Positions 39,532 through 47,839 of a stretch of DNA of 64,000 bases are shown piece by piece; positions within the stretch are counted from its first letter, which is position 1; each line of letters begins with the position of its first letter. The position numbers and the translations under genes were made by a program. Source of the DNA: Burkholderia sp. Bp8963. Lineage in GTDB: Bacteria > Pseudomonadota > Gammaproteobacteria > Burkholderiales > Burkholderiaceae. The stretch spans positions 62,001 to 126,000 of the forward strand of contig NZ_QTQP01000003.1 in NCBI RefSeq assembly GCF_003854275.1. The letters are read 5' to 3'. Below the pieces are notes generated by a model that was not told the origin of the DNA, searched no databases, and was given only the letters and a program-made list of their open reading frames with translations.

Positions 39532-40254
39532 ATGCTCGGGTTGGCTCCCAAATACCTGTGCTGGCTGTGGCAGGGCTTCCTGCTGACGCTCGGCCTCGCG
39601 GCCGCGTCGGCCGCAGCCGCGACCGCCGGCGGGCTCGCGCTCGCGATCCTGCGCCATGCGCGCCGGCACGCGCTGCGCGCCGTCGCGGCGGGCTATATCG
39701 TCACGTTCCGCAACACGCCGCTGCTCGTGCAACTGCTGTTCTGGTATTTCGGCGTCGCGTCGCTGCTGCCCGATACCTGGGTCGCATGGCTGAACGCGCG
39801 CCATGCGTGGCATGCGGGTCCGATCACGCTCGCCTGGCCGTCGTTCGAATTTGTCGCCGGTTGGGTCGGGCTGAGCGCGTACACGGCCGCGTTCGTCGCC
39901 GAGGAGTGCGAGGCCGGGCTGCGTGGCGTGCGTGCCGCGCAGCACGACGCGGCTGCGGCGCTCGGTCTCACGCCGCTGCAGTCGCTGCGCTACGTGATCC
40001 TGCCGCAGGCCGTGCGGCTCGCATTGCCGCCGCTGTTCGGGCAGTACATGAACCTGGTCAAGAACTCGTCGCTGACGATGGCGATCGGCGTCGCCGAACT
40101 GTCGTACGCGTCGCGACAGGTCGAGACCGAGACGTTCAGGACGTTCGCCGCGTTCGGCGTCGCGACCGTACTGTATGTCGCCGCGGCGGCCGCGATCGAG
40201 GCGATCGCGTATGCAGCGGCGCGATGGCGCGACCGACTCGGGCCGGCCGGCTGA
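39532..40254 (+). CDS. Polar amino acid ABC transporter permease 1
   Basis: Inner-membrane permease of the His/Glu/Gln/Arg family (HEQRo TM domain), 240 residues with about five membrane segments. It has the N-terminal TFRNTPLLVQLLFWYF motif characteristic of this family and the EAA loop AAAALGLTPLQSLRYVILPQ (about residues 140-160). It is one hundred bases after the binding-protein gene. It forms a heterodimer with the product of the next gene. Confidence 0.9.
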   Translation: MLGLAPKYLCWLWQGFLLTLGLAAASAAAATAGGLALAILRHARRHALRAVAAGYIVTFRNTPLLVQLLFWYFGVASLLPDTWVAWLNARHAWHAGPITLAWPSFEFVAGWVGLSAYTAAFVAEECEAGLRGVRAAQHDAAAALGLTPLQSLRYVILPQAVRLALPPLFGQYMNLVKNSSLTMAIGVAELSYASRQVETETFRTFAAFGVATVLYVAAAAAIEAIAYAAARWRDRLGPAG

Positions 40255-40270
40255 CGGCGGAGGATCGAAG

Positions 40271-41017
40271 ATGGATTTCACGCTGCTTGCCGACAATCTC
40301 CCGTATCTGCTCGTCGGCGCGTTCCCGGACGGGCCACTCGGCGGCGCCGCGCTGTCGCTCGTGCTCGCGATCGCGTCCGCATGCGCGTCGGCGCTGCTGG
40401 GCGTGGCGCTCGGCGTCGCGATGGCGCTCGCGCGCAGCTGGGCGCGCGTGCTGCTGCTCGCGTTCATCGGCTTCTTCCGCGCGATTCCGGTGCTGATGCT
40501 GATCTTCTGGACGTACTTCCTGATGCCGATGCTGCTGCATACGGATGTGCCGGGGCTCGCGACGGTCGTGTGCGCGCTCGCGCTGATCGGCGGCGCCTAT
40601 CTCGCGCACGCGGTGCATGCGGGGATCGTCGCGGCCGGCGCGGGGCAGTGGCAGGCCGGGCTGTCGCTCGGGCTCACGCGCTGGCAGACGGTGCGCTACG
40701 TGCTGCTGCCGCAGGCGATCCGGATCATGACGCCGTCGTTCGTGAACCAGTGGGTGTCGCTCGTGAAGGACACGTCGCTCGCGTACATCGTCGGCGTGCC
40801 GGAGCTGTCGTTCGTCGCGACGCAGGTGAACAACCGGCTGATGGTGTATCCGGCGCCGATCTTCCTGTTCGTCGCGGCGATCTATCTCGTGCTGTGCACG
40901 TCGCTCGATGGTGCCGCACGCTGGCTGCTGTCGCGCCGCCCGCGCGCGGAGCGCATCGCACGCGCGGCGGCCGGAAGCGCGCAACCGGCGCGCGGCGGGC
41001 GTCAGGACGCCGTGTAG
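40271..41017 (+). CDS. Polar amino acid ABC transporter permease 2
   Basis: Second permease of the same importer, 248 residues, with GGAGG well placed before the ATG. It has FFRAIPVLMLIFWTYF in the N-terminal family motif, the EAA loop GLSLGLTRWQTVRYVLLPQ (about residues 130-150), and QWVSLVKDTSLAYIVGVPEL. The last 16 bases overlap the end of the convergent M23 peptidase gene. No ATPase gene accompanies the transporter, so an ATPase encoded elsewhere must serve it. Confidence 0.9.
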   Translation: MDFTLLADNLPYLLVGAFPDGPLGGAALSLVLAIASACASALLGVALGVAMALARSWARVLLLAFIGFFRAIPVLMLIFWTYFLMPMLLHTDVPGLATVVCALALIGGAYLAHAVHAGIVAAGAGQWQAGLSLGLTRWQTVRYVLLPQAIRIMTPSFVNQWVSLVKDTSLAYIVGVPELSFVATQVNNRLMVYPAPIFLFVAAIYLVLCTSLDGAARWLLSRRPRAERIARAAAGSAQPARGGRQDAV

Positions 41018-42309
41018 TGCGTGTTGAAGACCGCGCGCAGCGTCGATTTGTCGCTGGCGAAGTCGCCCCATAGCGGGCCGTCGGTCTGCGCGAACGCGAA
41101 TGGCGCGGTGTCGATCGACGCGAGGCGGAAGCGCCATTGCGCGGCTTCCTGGCGGAACGCGGTGAGCTGCATGTCGGACAGGCCCGTCTGCGCTTCCGCT
41201 AACGTGACGAGCGGATCGACCGGCTGGTCGGCGATCCGCACTTCGAAGTGCAGGTGCGGGCCCGTCGCCGCGCCGGTCATGCCGACCGAGCCGATGCGCT
41301 CGCCCTGCCTGACGGGCTCGCCGACCTTGAGGCCGTGCGCGAACGCGGACAGGTGCGCGTAGTAGGTCGAATAGCCGTCGGCATGATCGATGATCACGTA
41401 GCGGCCATAGCCGCCCGGATCGGTGCCGACGAATGCCACCGTGCCGTCGGCGGCCGCATCGACGCGCGTGCCGGTCGGCGCGGCAAGATCGACGCCCGTA
41501 TGGAACGCCATCGCCTGCGACAGCGGATGGATGCGCTCGCCGAAGAACGAGCTGATGCGGGTCCACTTGACGGGCATCGTGAATGCGGCGGCTTCGAGCG
41601 GCGCGCCGTCGAGCGTGTAATACGCGCCCTTGTCGGCGCCGGGCGGCTTGAACCAGATCGCGCCGTACGTGTGACCAGCGACGCGCAGCTCGAGCGCGGT
41701 CAGGCGCGGCGCGCCATCGTGCGCATCGAACGCGAGGCGGTAATAGTCGCCGCGATGCGCGCTTTCGCGCATCGGCACCTTGCCGCTGACGAGATCGCCG
41801 AGCTGGATGCGTACTTCCGGCGGCAGGTCGAGGCGGTTCAGCGCGTCAGACAGCGTCAGCTCGATGCTGCCCGCGCGCAAGCCGCGCTCGGGTTCGGGTT
41901 CGGGCGTCGCGAGCGTAAACAGGCTTGCGTAGCCGAGCATGTCGTTGCGATGCGCGCTGAGCGGCGCGAACAGGCCCGGCTGCGCGGTGCGCTCGTCGAT
42001 CGTCTGCGCGAGCTCGTTCGTGACGAAATGCTGCGCGGTCGGAAACGGCGTGTCCGACAGCACGCGCTGCGGCAGCGCGGTGGTGCCCGTATCGACGGCG
42101 CCCGGCAGCTGCGACACGGCGGGCGGCGTCACGGCAAGGCCGAGCGCGGCGAGCGCGCCGAGCACGGCGGCGGGCAGCATTGCGCGCACGAGATGCCACG
42201 CACGGACAGGGCGCGCTGCGGAAAATTCAGGGTACGGGGCAGACTTGACCAAGGGTGTCCACATCCAGGGAAACGTTTCGATGAAAGGGTGTGGGACAGG
42301 GTCTGTCAT
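41002..42309 (-). CDS. M23 family metallopeptidase (LytM domain)
   Basis: Cell-wall zinc endopeptidase or regulator of amidases, 435 residues. N-terminal membrane anchor or signal (about residues 38-60, AMLPAAVLGALAALGLAV), an OapA/NlpD-like middle region and a C-terminal M23 domain with intact metal ligands: FHTGVDLAAP (HxxxD) and GPHLHFEVR (HxH). Cleavage of peptidoglycan cross-links is likely because no ligand is missing. The ATG giving MTDPVPHPF is chosen; the longer open frame upstream has no ribosome binding site. Its 3' end overlaps the convergent permease gene by 16 bases. Confidence 0.88.
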   Translation of the reverse strand: MTDPVPHPFIETFPWMWTPLVKSAPYPEFSAARPVRAWHLVRAMLPAAVLGALAALGLAVTPPAVSQLPGAVDTGTTALPQRVLSDTPFPTAQHFVTNELAQTIDERTAQPGLFAPLSAHRNDMLGYASLFTLATPEPEPERGLRAGSIELTLSDALNRLDLPPEVRIQLGDLVSGKVPMRESAHRGDYYRLAFDAHDGAPRLTALELRVAGHTYGAIWFKPPGADKGAYYTLDGAPLEAAAFTMPVKWTRISSFFGERIHPLSQAMAFHTGVDLAAPTGTRVDAAADGTVAFVGTDPGGYGRYVIIDHADGYSTYYAHLSAFAHGLKVGEPVRQGERIGSVGMTGAATGPHLHFEVRIADQPVDPLVTLAEAQTGLSDMQLTAFRQEAAQWRFRLASIDTAPFAFAQTDGPLWGDFASDKSTLRAVFNTHYTAS

Positions 42310-42626
42310 TCGCTTGAACAGACTCCAGGCCGCCGGTCGTACGCGCGTCAGGTGGCGACGGGACGGATGGCGGGCGTGCAACGAAACAGGCCCCGTTCGG
42401 GGCCCGTGTCGTTTCCGTTCGACCCAGCGGCGCGGGCGGCAGCCCGCTTCGAACGGCATCGTGATTGCCGGGTCAGGACCCGGTTATCACGAAGACGCTA
42501 AAGAAAAGTGACAGCGCCAGTCTACCGATGTTCCGCAAATTGTAAAAAAATTTAAATAAGGGTCGGTTTCTTCGTTCCGTAGTGCGGAAAATCAGGATAA
42601 ATCAGAACGTTTTGCGTATCCGAACC
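42310..42626. other. Intergenic region between amrR and the M23 gene, 317 bases
   Basis: No gene. On the minus strand, in the 5' leader of the peptidase gene, there are two stable hairpins: CCGGGTC/GACCCGG at about 42474-42489 and GGCCCC/GGGGCC at about 42389-42404. An AT tract at 42536-42560, preceded (minus strand) by a small TTCCG/CGGAA hairpin at 42575-42589, could end the amrR transcript or serve the peptidase promoter. Confidence 0.45.
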
Positions 42627-43274
42627 TTATTTCGGCAATTTTTGCGCGTGACGCCGGAGCGCGGCAGACCCCCGCACCGCGTCGAAACCGGCGTCGAGCA
42701 TCGCCTCGGCGTCGTTCCACAGATTGCCGCGCAGGCGGTTGGTCCAGACCATCGACGCGAACACGCCCTCGAGCAGCGACACCAGATAGACGGCCGCGAG
42801 ATGCACGTCGAGATCGGCCGCAATGTCGCCGGCCGCGATCGCGCGCCGCAGCAGCGCCTTCGTGATCCGCAGCATCTGCATCTCCAGCAGCATCCGGCGC
42901 CGCTGCAATGCGCCGTTCTCCTCGCTCTGTTCGCACTTCGTATACAGGATCACGAGCACGCGCTGCATCGAGCCCGGCTCGCCGCATTGCTGCAGGTAGT
43001 GCGACGCGGCCCGCCGCAGCGTGTCGAGCGGGGGGAGGCCGTCGCCGGCGTCGAACCCCTCGGACGAACGCGCGAACGCGCGGTCGCACATCGCGAGACA
43101 CACTTCCATCTTGTTCTTGTAGTGGCCGTAGACGGCGCCCCGCGACATCCCGGCGGCCTCCGCGAGGTCCGCCATCGCGGTTTGTGCGACGCCGCGCTCG
43201 AGCAGCACGAGTTCTGCGGCGTCGAGGATCCGGTGCTTGATGGCAAGGGATTCTTCCCGGGTCTTGCGGGCCAT
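42627..43274 (-). CDS. amrR: TetR/AcrR-family repressor of the RND efflux operon
   Basis: A 215-residue repressor, divergent from the efflux genes it should control. N-terminal TetR HTH (about residues 10-55: RILDAAELVLLERGVAQTAM, then DLAEAAGMSRGAVYGHYKNK), followed by a TetR_C-type ligand domain (about 85-200) of the AcrR/TtgR kind. The ATG giving MARKTREES follows AAGGAAAC. A perfect 9-2-9 palindrome in the shared intergenic region overlaps the promoter of the efflux operon. The symbol follows its partner genes and is tentative. Confidence 0.85.
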   Translation of the reverse strand: MARKTREESLAIKHRILDAAELVLLERGVAQTAMADLAEAAGMSRGAVYGHYKNKMEVCLAMCDRAFARSSEGFDAGDGLPPLDTLRRAASHYLQQCGEPGSMQRVLVILYTKCEQSEENGALQRRRMLLEMQMLRITKALLRRAIAAGDIAADLDVHLAAVYLVSLLEGVFASMVWTNRLRGNLWNDAEAMLDAGFDAVRGSAALRRHAQKLPK

Positions 43275-43347
43275 ATTGCGAGTTTCCTTACGGTTTGCTG
43301 TCGTTTTATTGAGACAACATGACGACAAGTTTAAAGCTTGGCGTAAT

Positions 43348-43367
43348 TAATCAGTCGTGACTGATTA
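43348..43367. promoter_or_regulatory. TetR-type operator overlapping the efflux promoter
   Basis: TAATCAGTC-GT-GACTGATTA is a perfect inverted repeat whose right end overlaps a consensus TATAAT (-10) at 43366-43371. It lies 52 bases before the adaptor gene. Binding by the divergent repressor would block RNA polymerase. Confidence 0.8.
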
Positions 43368-43423
43368 TAATCGGCCGCTCTGAGCCGCCGCATTTTAAGG
43401 GCGGTGCACGATCCGAGGTCCAT

Positions 43424-44686
43424 ATGAAGAACAACAATCGTTTCCTGTCGCGCCGCTGCTGGCTGGCGCCGTTCGCGCTCGCGGCCGCGCTGGCCGTCGC
43501 CGGATGTGGAAAGGGCGAACCCGACGCCGCGCCGGAGGCCGCGCAGCGCGCGACCGTGGTGACCGTACGGCCCACCGCGCTGCCGCTGTCCATCGAGTTG
43601 CCCGGCCGGCTCGAGGCGTACCGGCAGGCCGAGGTGCGGGCGCGGGTGGCGGGCATCGTCACCGCGCGCACCTACGAGGAAGGCCAGGAGGTGAAGCAGG
43701 GCGCGGTGCTGTTCCGCATCGACCCGGCGCCGCTGAAGGCCGCGCGCGATGCCGCGCAAGGCACGCTCGCGAAGGCGCAGGCCGCGGCGCTCGCGGCGAG
43801 CGACAAGCGCCGCCGCTACGACGATCTCGTGCGCGACCGCGCAGTCAGCGAGCGCGATCACACCGAGGCGGTTGCCGACGACGCGCAGGCGAAGGCCGCA
43901 GTCACGTCGGCAAAGGCAGAACTCGCGCGTGCGCAGCTGGAGCTCGACTATGCGACCGTCACCGCGCCGATCGCGGGTCGCGCGCGGCGCGCGCTCGTCA
44001 CCGAGGGCGCGCTCGTCGGCCAGGACCAGGCGACGCCGCTCACGACCGTCGAACAGCTCGACCCGATCTACGTGAACTTCTCGCAGCCGGCCGCCGACGT
44101 CGATGCGCTGCGCCATGCAGTGCAGAGCGGTCACGCGACCGGCATTGCGCAGCAGGACATTGCGGTCACGCTGATGCGCGCGGACGGCACCGCGTATCCG
44201 CTGAAGGGCAAGCTGCTGTTTCGCGATCTCGCGGTCGATCCGACCACCGACACCGTCGCGATGCGCGCGCTGTTTCCGAATCCCGGGCGCGAGCTGCTGC
44301 CGGGCGCGTATGTGAGGATCGCGCTCGACAGCGCGATCGACCGCCAGGCGATTCTCGTGCCGCGCGATGCGCTGCTGCGCACGGCCGACCGCGCGTCGGT
44401 GCGGGTCGTCGGCGCCGATGGCAAGGTCAAGGACGTCGAAGTCGTCGCCGACCACATGACCGGCCGCGACTGGCGCATCGCGCGCGGATTGTCGGGCGGC
44501 GAGCGCGTGATCGTCGACAACGCCGCGCAGTTCGCGCCTGGTGCCGCGGTCACGCCTGTCGAGCGGGCGGGGCCGGCTGAGGCGGGGCCGCGTCACGCGC
44601 GGCCGGCCGAGGCCACGTCGTCCGCCACTGCGCCCGCTACCGCGCCCCCCGCGGCCGCTGCTTCGGCGGCCGCCCGTCAAACCTGA
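43424..44686 (+). CDS. amrA: RND efflux periplasmic adaptor (AmrA/AcrA type)
   Basis: Membrane-fusion lipoprotein linking the RND pump to the outer-membrane channel, 420 residues. It has a lipobox LAVAGC (Cys about 27), a biotinyl-lipoyl-like domain (RVAGIVTARTYEEGQEVKQG), a coiled-coil hairpin (about 100-170), a beta-barrel and a membrane-proximal domain. The C-terminal 40 residues are Ala/Pro-rich. It is first in the efflux operon, 15 bases before amrB. It resembles the aminoglycoside/macrolide-type AmrA and BpeA proteins; drug profile not inferable. Confidence 0.88.
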   Translation: MKNNNRFLSRRCWLAPFALAAALAVAGCGKGEPDAAPEAAQRATVVTVRPTALPLSIELPGRLEAYRQAEVRARVAGIVTARTYEEGQEVKQGAVLFRIDPAPLKAARDAAQGTLAKAQAAALAASDKRRRYDDLVRDRAVSERDHTEAVADDAQAKAAVTSAKAELARAQLELDYATVTAPIAGRARRALVTEGALVGQDQATPLTTVEQLDPIYVNFSQPAADVDALRHAVQSGHATGIAQQDIAVTLMRADGTAYPLKGKLLFRDLAVDPTTDTVAMRALFPNPGRELLPGAYVRIALDSAIDRQAILVPRDALLRTADRASVRVVGADGKVKDVEVVADHMTGRDWRIARGLSGGERVIVDNAAQFAPGAAVTPVERAGPAEAGPRHARPAEATSSATAPATAPPAAAASAAARQT

Positions 44687-44701
44687 CCGGTTCGAACCAA
44701 C

Positions 44702-47700
44702 ATGGCACGTTTCTTCATCGATCGCCCCGTGTTCGCGTGGGTGATCGCAATCTTCATCATGCTGGGCGGCGTGTTCGCGATCCGCGCGCTGCCCGTCGCG
44801 CAGTACCCGGACATCGCGCCGCCTGTCGTCAGCATCTACGCGACGTATCCGGGCGCGTCCGCGCAGGTCGTCGAGGAATCGGTCACCGCGCTGATCGAGC
44901 GCGAGATGAACGGCGCGCCGGGGCTGCTGTATACATCCGCGACGAGCAGCGTCGGCTCGGCGTCGCTGTACCTGACGTTCAAGCAGGGCGTGAATGCCGA
45001 TCTCGCCGCGGTCGAGGTGCAGAACCGCCTGAAGACGGTCGAGGCGCGGCTGCCCGAGCCCGTGCGGCGCGACGGCATCTCGGTCGAGAAGGCCGCCGAC
45101 AATATCCAGCTCGTCGTGTCGCTGACGTCCGAGGACGGCCGGATGACCGACGTGCAGCTCGGCGAATATGCGTCGGCGAACGTCGTGCAGGCGCTGCGCC
45201 GCGTCGAGGGTGTCGGCAAGGTGCAGTTCTGGGGCTCGGAATACGCGATGCGGATCTGGCCCGACCCGGTCAAGCTGGCCGGCCACGGGCTCACCGCGTC
45301 GGACATCGCGTCGGCCGTGCGCGCGCACAATGCGCGCGTGACGGTTGGCGACATCGGCCGCAGCGCGGTGCCGGACAGCGCGCCGATCGCGGCGACCGTG
45401 TTTGCCGACGCGCCGCTGAAGACACCGGCCGATTTCGGCGCGATCGCGCTGCGCTCGCAGCCCGACGGCTCCGCGCTGCTCCTGCGCGACGTCGCGCGCA
45501 TCGAGTTCGGCGGCAACGACTACAACTATCCGTCCTTCGTGAACGGCAAGACCGCGGCGGGGATGGGCATCAAGCTCGCGCCGGGCTCGAACGCAGTCGC
45601 GACCGAAAAGCGCGTGCGTGCGACGATGGACGAGCTGGCGAAGTTCTTCCCGCCGGGCGTCAAGTACCAGATTCCGTACGAGACGTCGTCGTTCGTGCGC
45701 GTGTCGATGAACAAGGTCGTCACGACGCTGATCGAGGCGGGCGTGCTCGTGTTCCTCGTGATGTTCCTGTTCATGCAGAACCTGCGTGCAACGCTGATCC
45801 CGACGCTCGTCGTGCCGGTCGCGCTCGCGGGCACGTTCGGCGTGATGTTCGCGGTGGGCTTCTCGATCAACGTGCTGACGATGTTCGGGATGGTGCTCGC
45901 GATCGGGATCCTCGTCGACGACGCGATCGTCGTCGTCGAGAACGTCGAGCGGCTGATGGTCGAGGAACGGCTCGCGCCGTATGAAGCGACCGTCAAGGCG
46001 ATGAAGCAGATCAGCGGCGCGATCATCGGCATCACCGTGGTGCTGACGTCGGTGTTCGTGCCGATGGCGTTTTTCGGTGGCGCGGTCGGCAACATCTACC
46101 GGCAGTTCGCGCTGTCGCTCGCGGTGTCGATCGGCTTCTCGGCGTTCCTCGCGCTGTCGCTGACGCCTGCGCTGTGCGCGACGCTGCTCAAGCCGGTCGC
46201 CGACGGTCATCACGAGAAAGGCGGCTTCTTCGGCGGGTTCAACCGCTTCGTCGCGCGCGCGACCGAGCGCTATGCGCTGCGGGTCGGCGGCGTGCTGAAG
46301 AAGCCCGTGCGCTGGCTCGTCGTGTACGGTGCGCTGACCGCGGCCGCCGCACTGATGCTGACGCAATTGCCGACCGCGTTCCTGCCGGACGAGGATCAGG
46401 GCAACTTCACGGTGATGGTGATCCGGCCGCAGGGTACGCCGCTCGCGGAAACGATGCAGAGCGTGCGCGAGGTCGATACCTACGTGCGCACGCAGGAGCC
46501 GGCCGCGTACACGTTCGCGCTCGGCGGCTACAACACGTACGGCGAGGGGGCGAACGGCGGGATGATCTTCGTGACGCTGAAGAACTGGAAGGAGCGCAAG
46601 TCCGCACGCGACCAGGTGCAGGCGATCGTCGAGCGCATCAACGAGCACTTCGCGGCGACGCCGAACACGACGGTGTTCGCGATGAACGCGCCGCCGCTGC
46701 CGGATCTCGGCTCGACGGGCGGCTTCGATTTCCGGCTGCAGAACCGCGGCGGGCTCGACTACGCGGCATTCGTCGCCGCGCGCGAGCGGCTGCTCGCCGA
46801 AGGCGGCAAGCAGCCGGCATTGACCGACCTGATGTTCGCGGGCACGCAGGACGCGCCGCAACTGAAGCTCGACATCGATCGCGCGAAGGCGTCCGCGCTC
46901 GGCGTGTCGATGGACGAGATCAACACGACGCTCGCGGTGATGTTCGGCTCCGACTATATCGGCGATTTCATGCATGGCGCGCAGGTGCGGCGCGTGATCG
47001 TGCAGGCGGACGGCCGGCACCGGCTCGATCCGGACGACGTGAAGAAGCTGCGCGTGCGCAATGCGCGCGGCGAGATGGTGCCGCTCGCCGCGTTCACGAC
47101 GCTGCACTGGACGTTCGGCCCGCCGCAGCTCACACGCTACAACGGCTTCCCGTCGTTCACGATCAACGGCTCGGCCGCGCACGGCCACAGCAGCGGCGAG
47201 GCGATGGCCGCGATCGAGCAGATCGCGGGCGGGCTGCCGGCCGGCATCGGCTACGCGTGGTCGGGGCAGTCGTTCGAGGAACGGTTGTCAGGCGCGCAGG
47301 CGCCGATGCTGTTCGCGCTGTCGGTGCTCGTCGTGTTCCTCGCGCTCGCGGCGCTGTACGAGAGCTGGTCGATTCCGTTCGCGGTAATGCTGGTCGTGCC
47401 GCTCGGCTTGATCGGCGCGGTGCTCGGCGTGACGCTGCGGATGATGCCGAACGACATTTATTTCAAGGTGGGGCTGATCGCGACGATAGGGCTGTCCGCG
47501 AAGAACGCGATCCTGATCGTCGAGGTTGCGAAGGATCTCGTCGCGCAGGGAATGTCGCTCGTCGATGCGGCGCTCGAGGCCGCGCGGCTGCGGCTGCGGC
47601 CGATCGTGATGACGTCGCTTGCGTTCGGCGTCGGCGTGCTGCCGCTCGCGTTCGCATCGGGCGCGGCATCCGGCGCGCAGATGGCGATCGGCACCGGCGT

Positions 47701-47839
47701 GCTCGGCGGCGTGATCTCGGCGACCGTGCTCGCGGTGTTCCTCGTCCCGCTGTTTTTCGTGATCGTCGGCCGGCTGTTCAAGGTCGGCGCGCGCCGCCGC
47801 GGCGGCGCGCAACCGACGATGGAGGGTACGTCATCATGA
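44702..47839 (+). CDS. amrB: RND multidrug efflux transporter (AmrB/AcrB type, HAE1)
   Basis: Proton-driven inner-membrane drug pump, 1045 residues, trimeric. It has the HAE1 layout: membrane segment 1 (PVFAWVIAIFIMLGG), a large porter loop, segments 2-7, a second porter loop (about 560-870) and segments 8-12. Proton-relay residues are present: the Asp-Asp pair in GILVDDAIVVVENVER (segment 4) and the Lys in SAKNAILIVEVAKD (segment 10). Length is normal and no key residue is missing. The stop overlaps the start of the channel gene. Confidence 0.93.
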   Translation: MARFFIDRPVFAWVIAIFIMLGGVFAIRALPVAQYPDIAPPVVSIYATYPGASAQVVEESVTALIEREMNGAPGLLYTSATSSVGSASLYLTFKQGVNADLAAVEVQNRLKTVEARLPEPVRRDGISVEKAADNIQLVVSLTSEDGRMTDVQLGEYASANVVQALRRVEGVGKVQFWGSEYAMRIWPDPVKLAGHGLTASDIASAVRAHNARVTVGDIGRSAVPDSAPIAATVFADAPLKTPADFGAIALRSQPDGSALLLRDVARIEFGGNDYNYPSFVNGKTAAGMGIKLAPGSNAVATEKRVRATMDELAKFFPPGVKYQIPYETSSFVRVSMNKVVTTLIEAGVLVFLVMFLFMQNLRATLIPTLVVPVALAGTFGVMFAVGFSINVLTMFGMVLAIGILVDDAIVVVENVERLMVEERLAPYEATVKAMKQISGAIIGITVVLTSVFVPMAFFGGAVGNIYRQFALSLAVSIGFSAFLALSLTPALCATLLKPVADGHHEKGGFFGGFNRFVARATERYALRVGGVLKKPVRWLVVYGALTAAAALMLTQLPTAFLPDEDQGNFTVMVIRPQGTPLAETMQSVREVDTYVRTQEPAAYTFALGGYNTYGEGANGGMIFVTLKNWKERKSARDQVQAIVERINEHFAATPNTTVFAMNAPPLPDLGSTGGFDFRLQNRGGLDYAAFVAARERLLAEGGKQPALTDLMFAGTQDAPQLKLDIDRAKASALGVSMDEINTTLAVMFGSDYIGDFMHGAQVRRVIVQADGRHRLDPDDVKKLRVRNARGEMVPLAAFTTLHWTFGPPQLTRYNGFPSFTINGSAAHGHSSGEAMAAIEQIAGGLPAGIGYAWSGQSFEERLSGAQAPMLFALSVLVVFLALAALYESWSIPFAVMLVVPLGLIGAVLGVTLRMMPNDIYFKVGLIATIGLSAKNAILIVEVAKDLVAQGMSLVDAALEAARLRLRPIVMTSLAFGVGVLPLAFASGAASGAQMAIGTGVLGGVISATVLAVFLVPLFFVIVGRLFKVGARRRGGAQPTMEGTSS

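Noticed and set aside
43331-47188. A 1285-codon open frame on the minus strand across the RND operon
   Set aside because: It is antisense to three well-supported efflux genes, extremely Arg/His-rich, and a product of the GC-rich codon bias, as are many other long open frames in this window.
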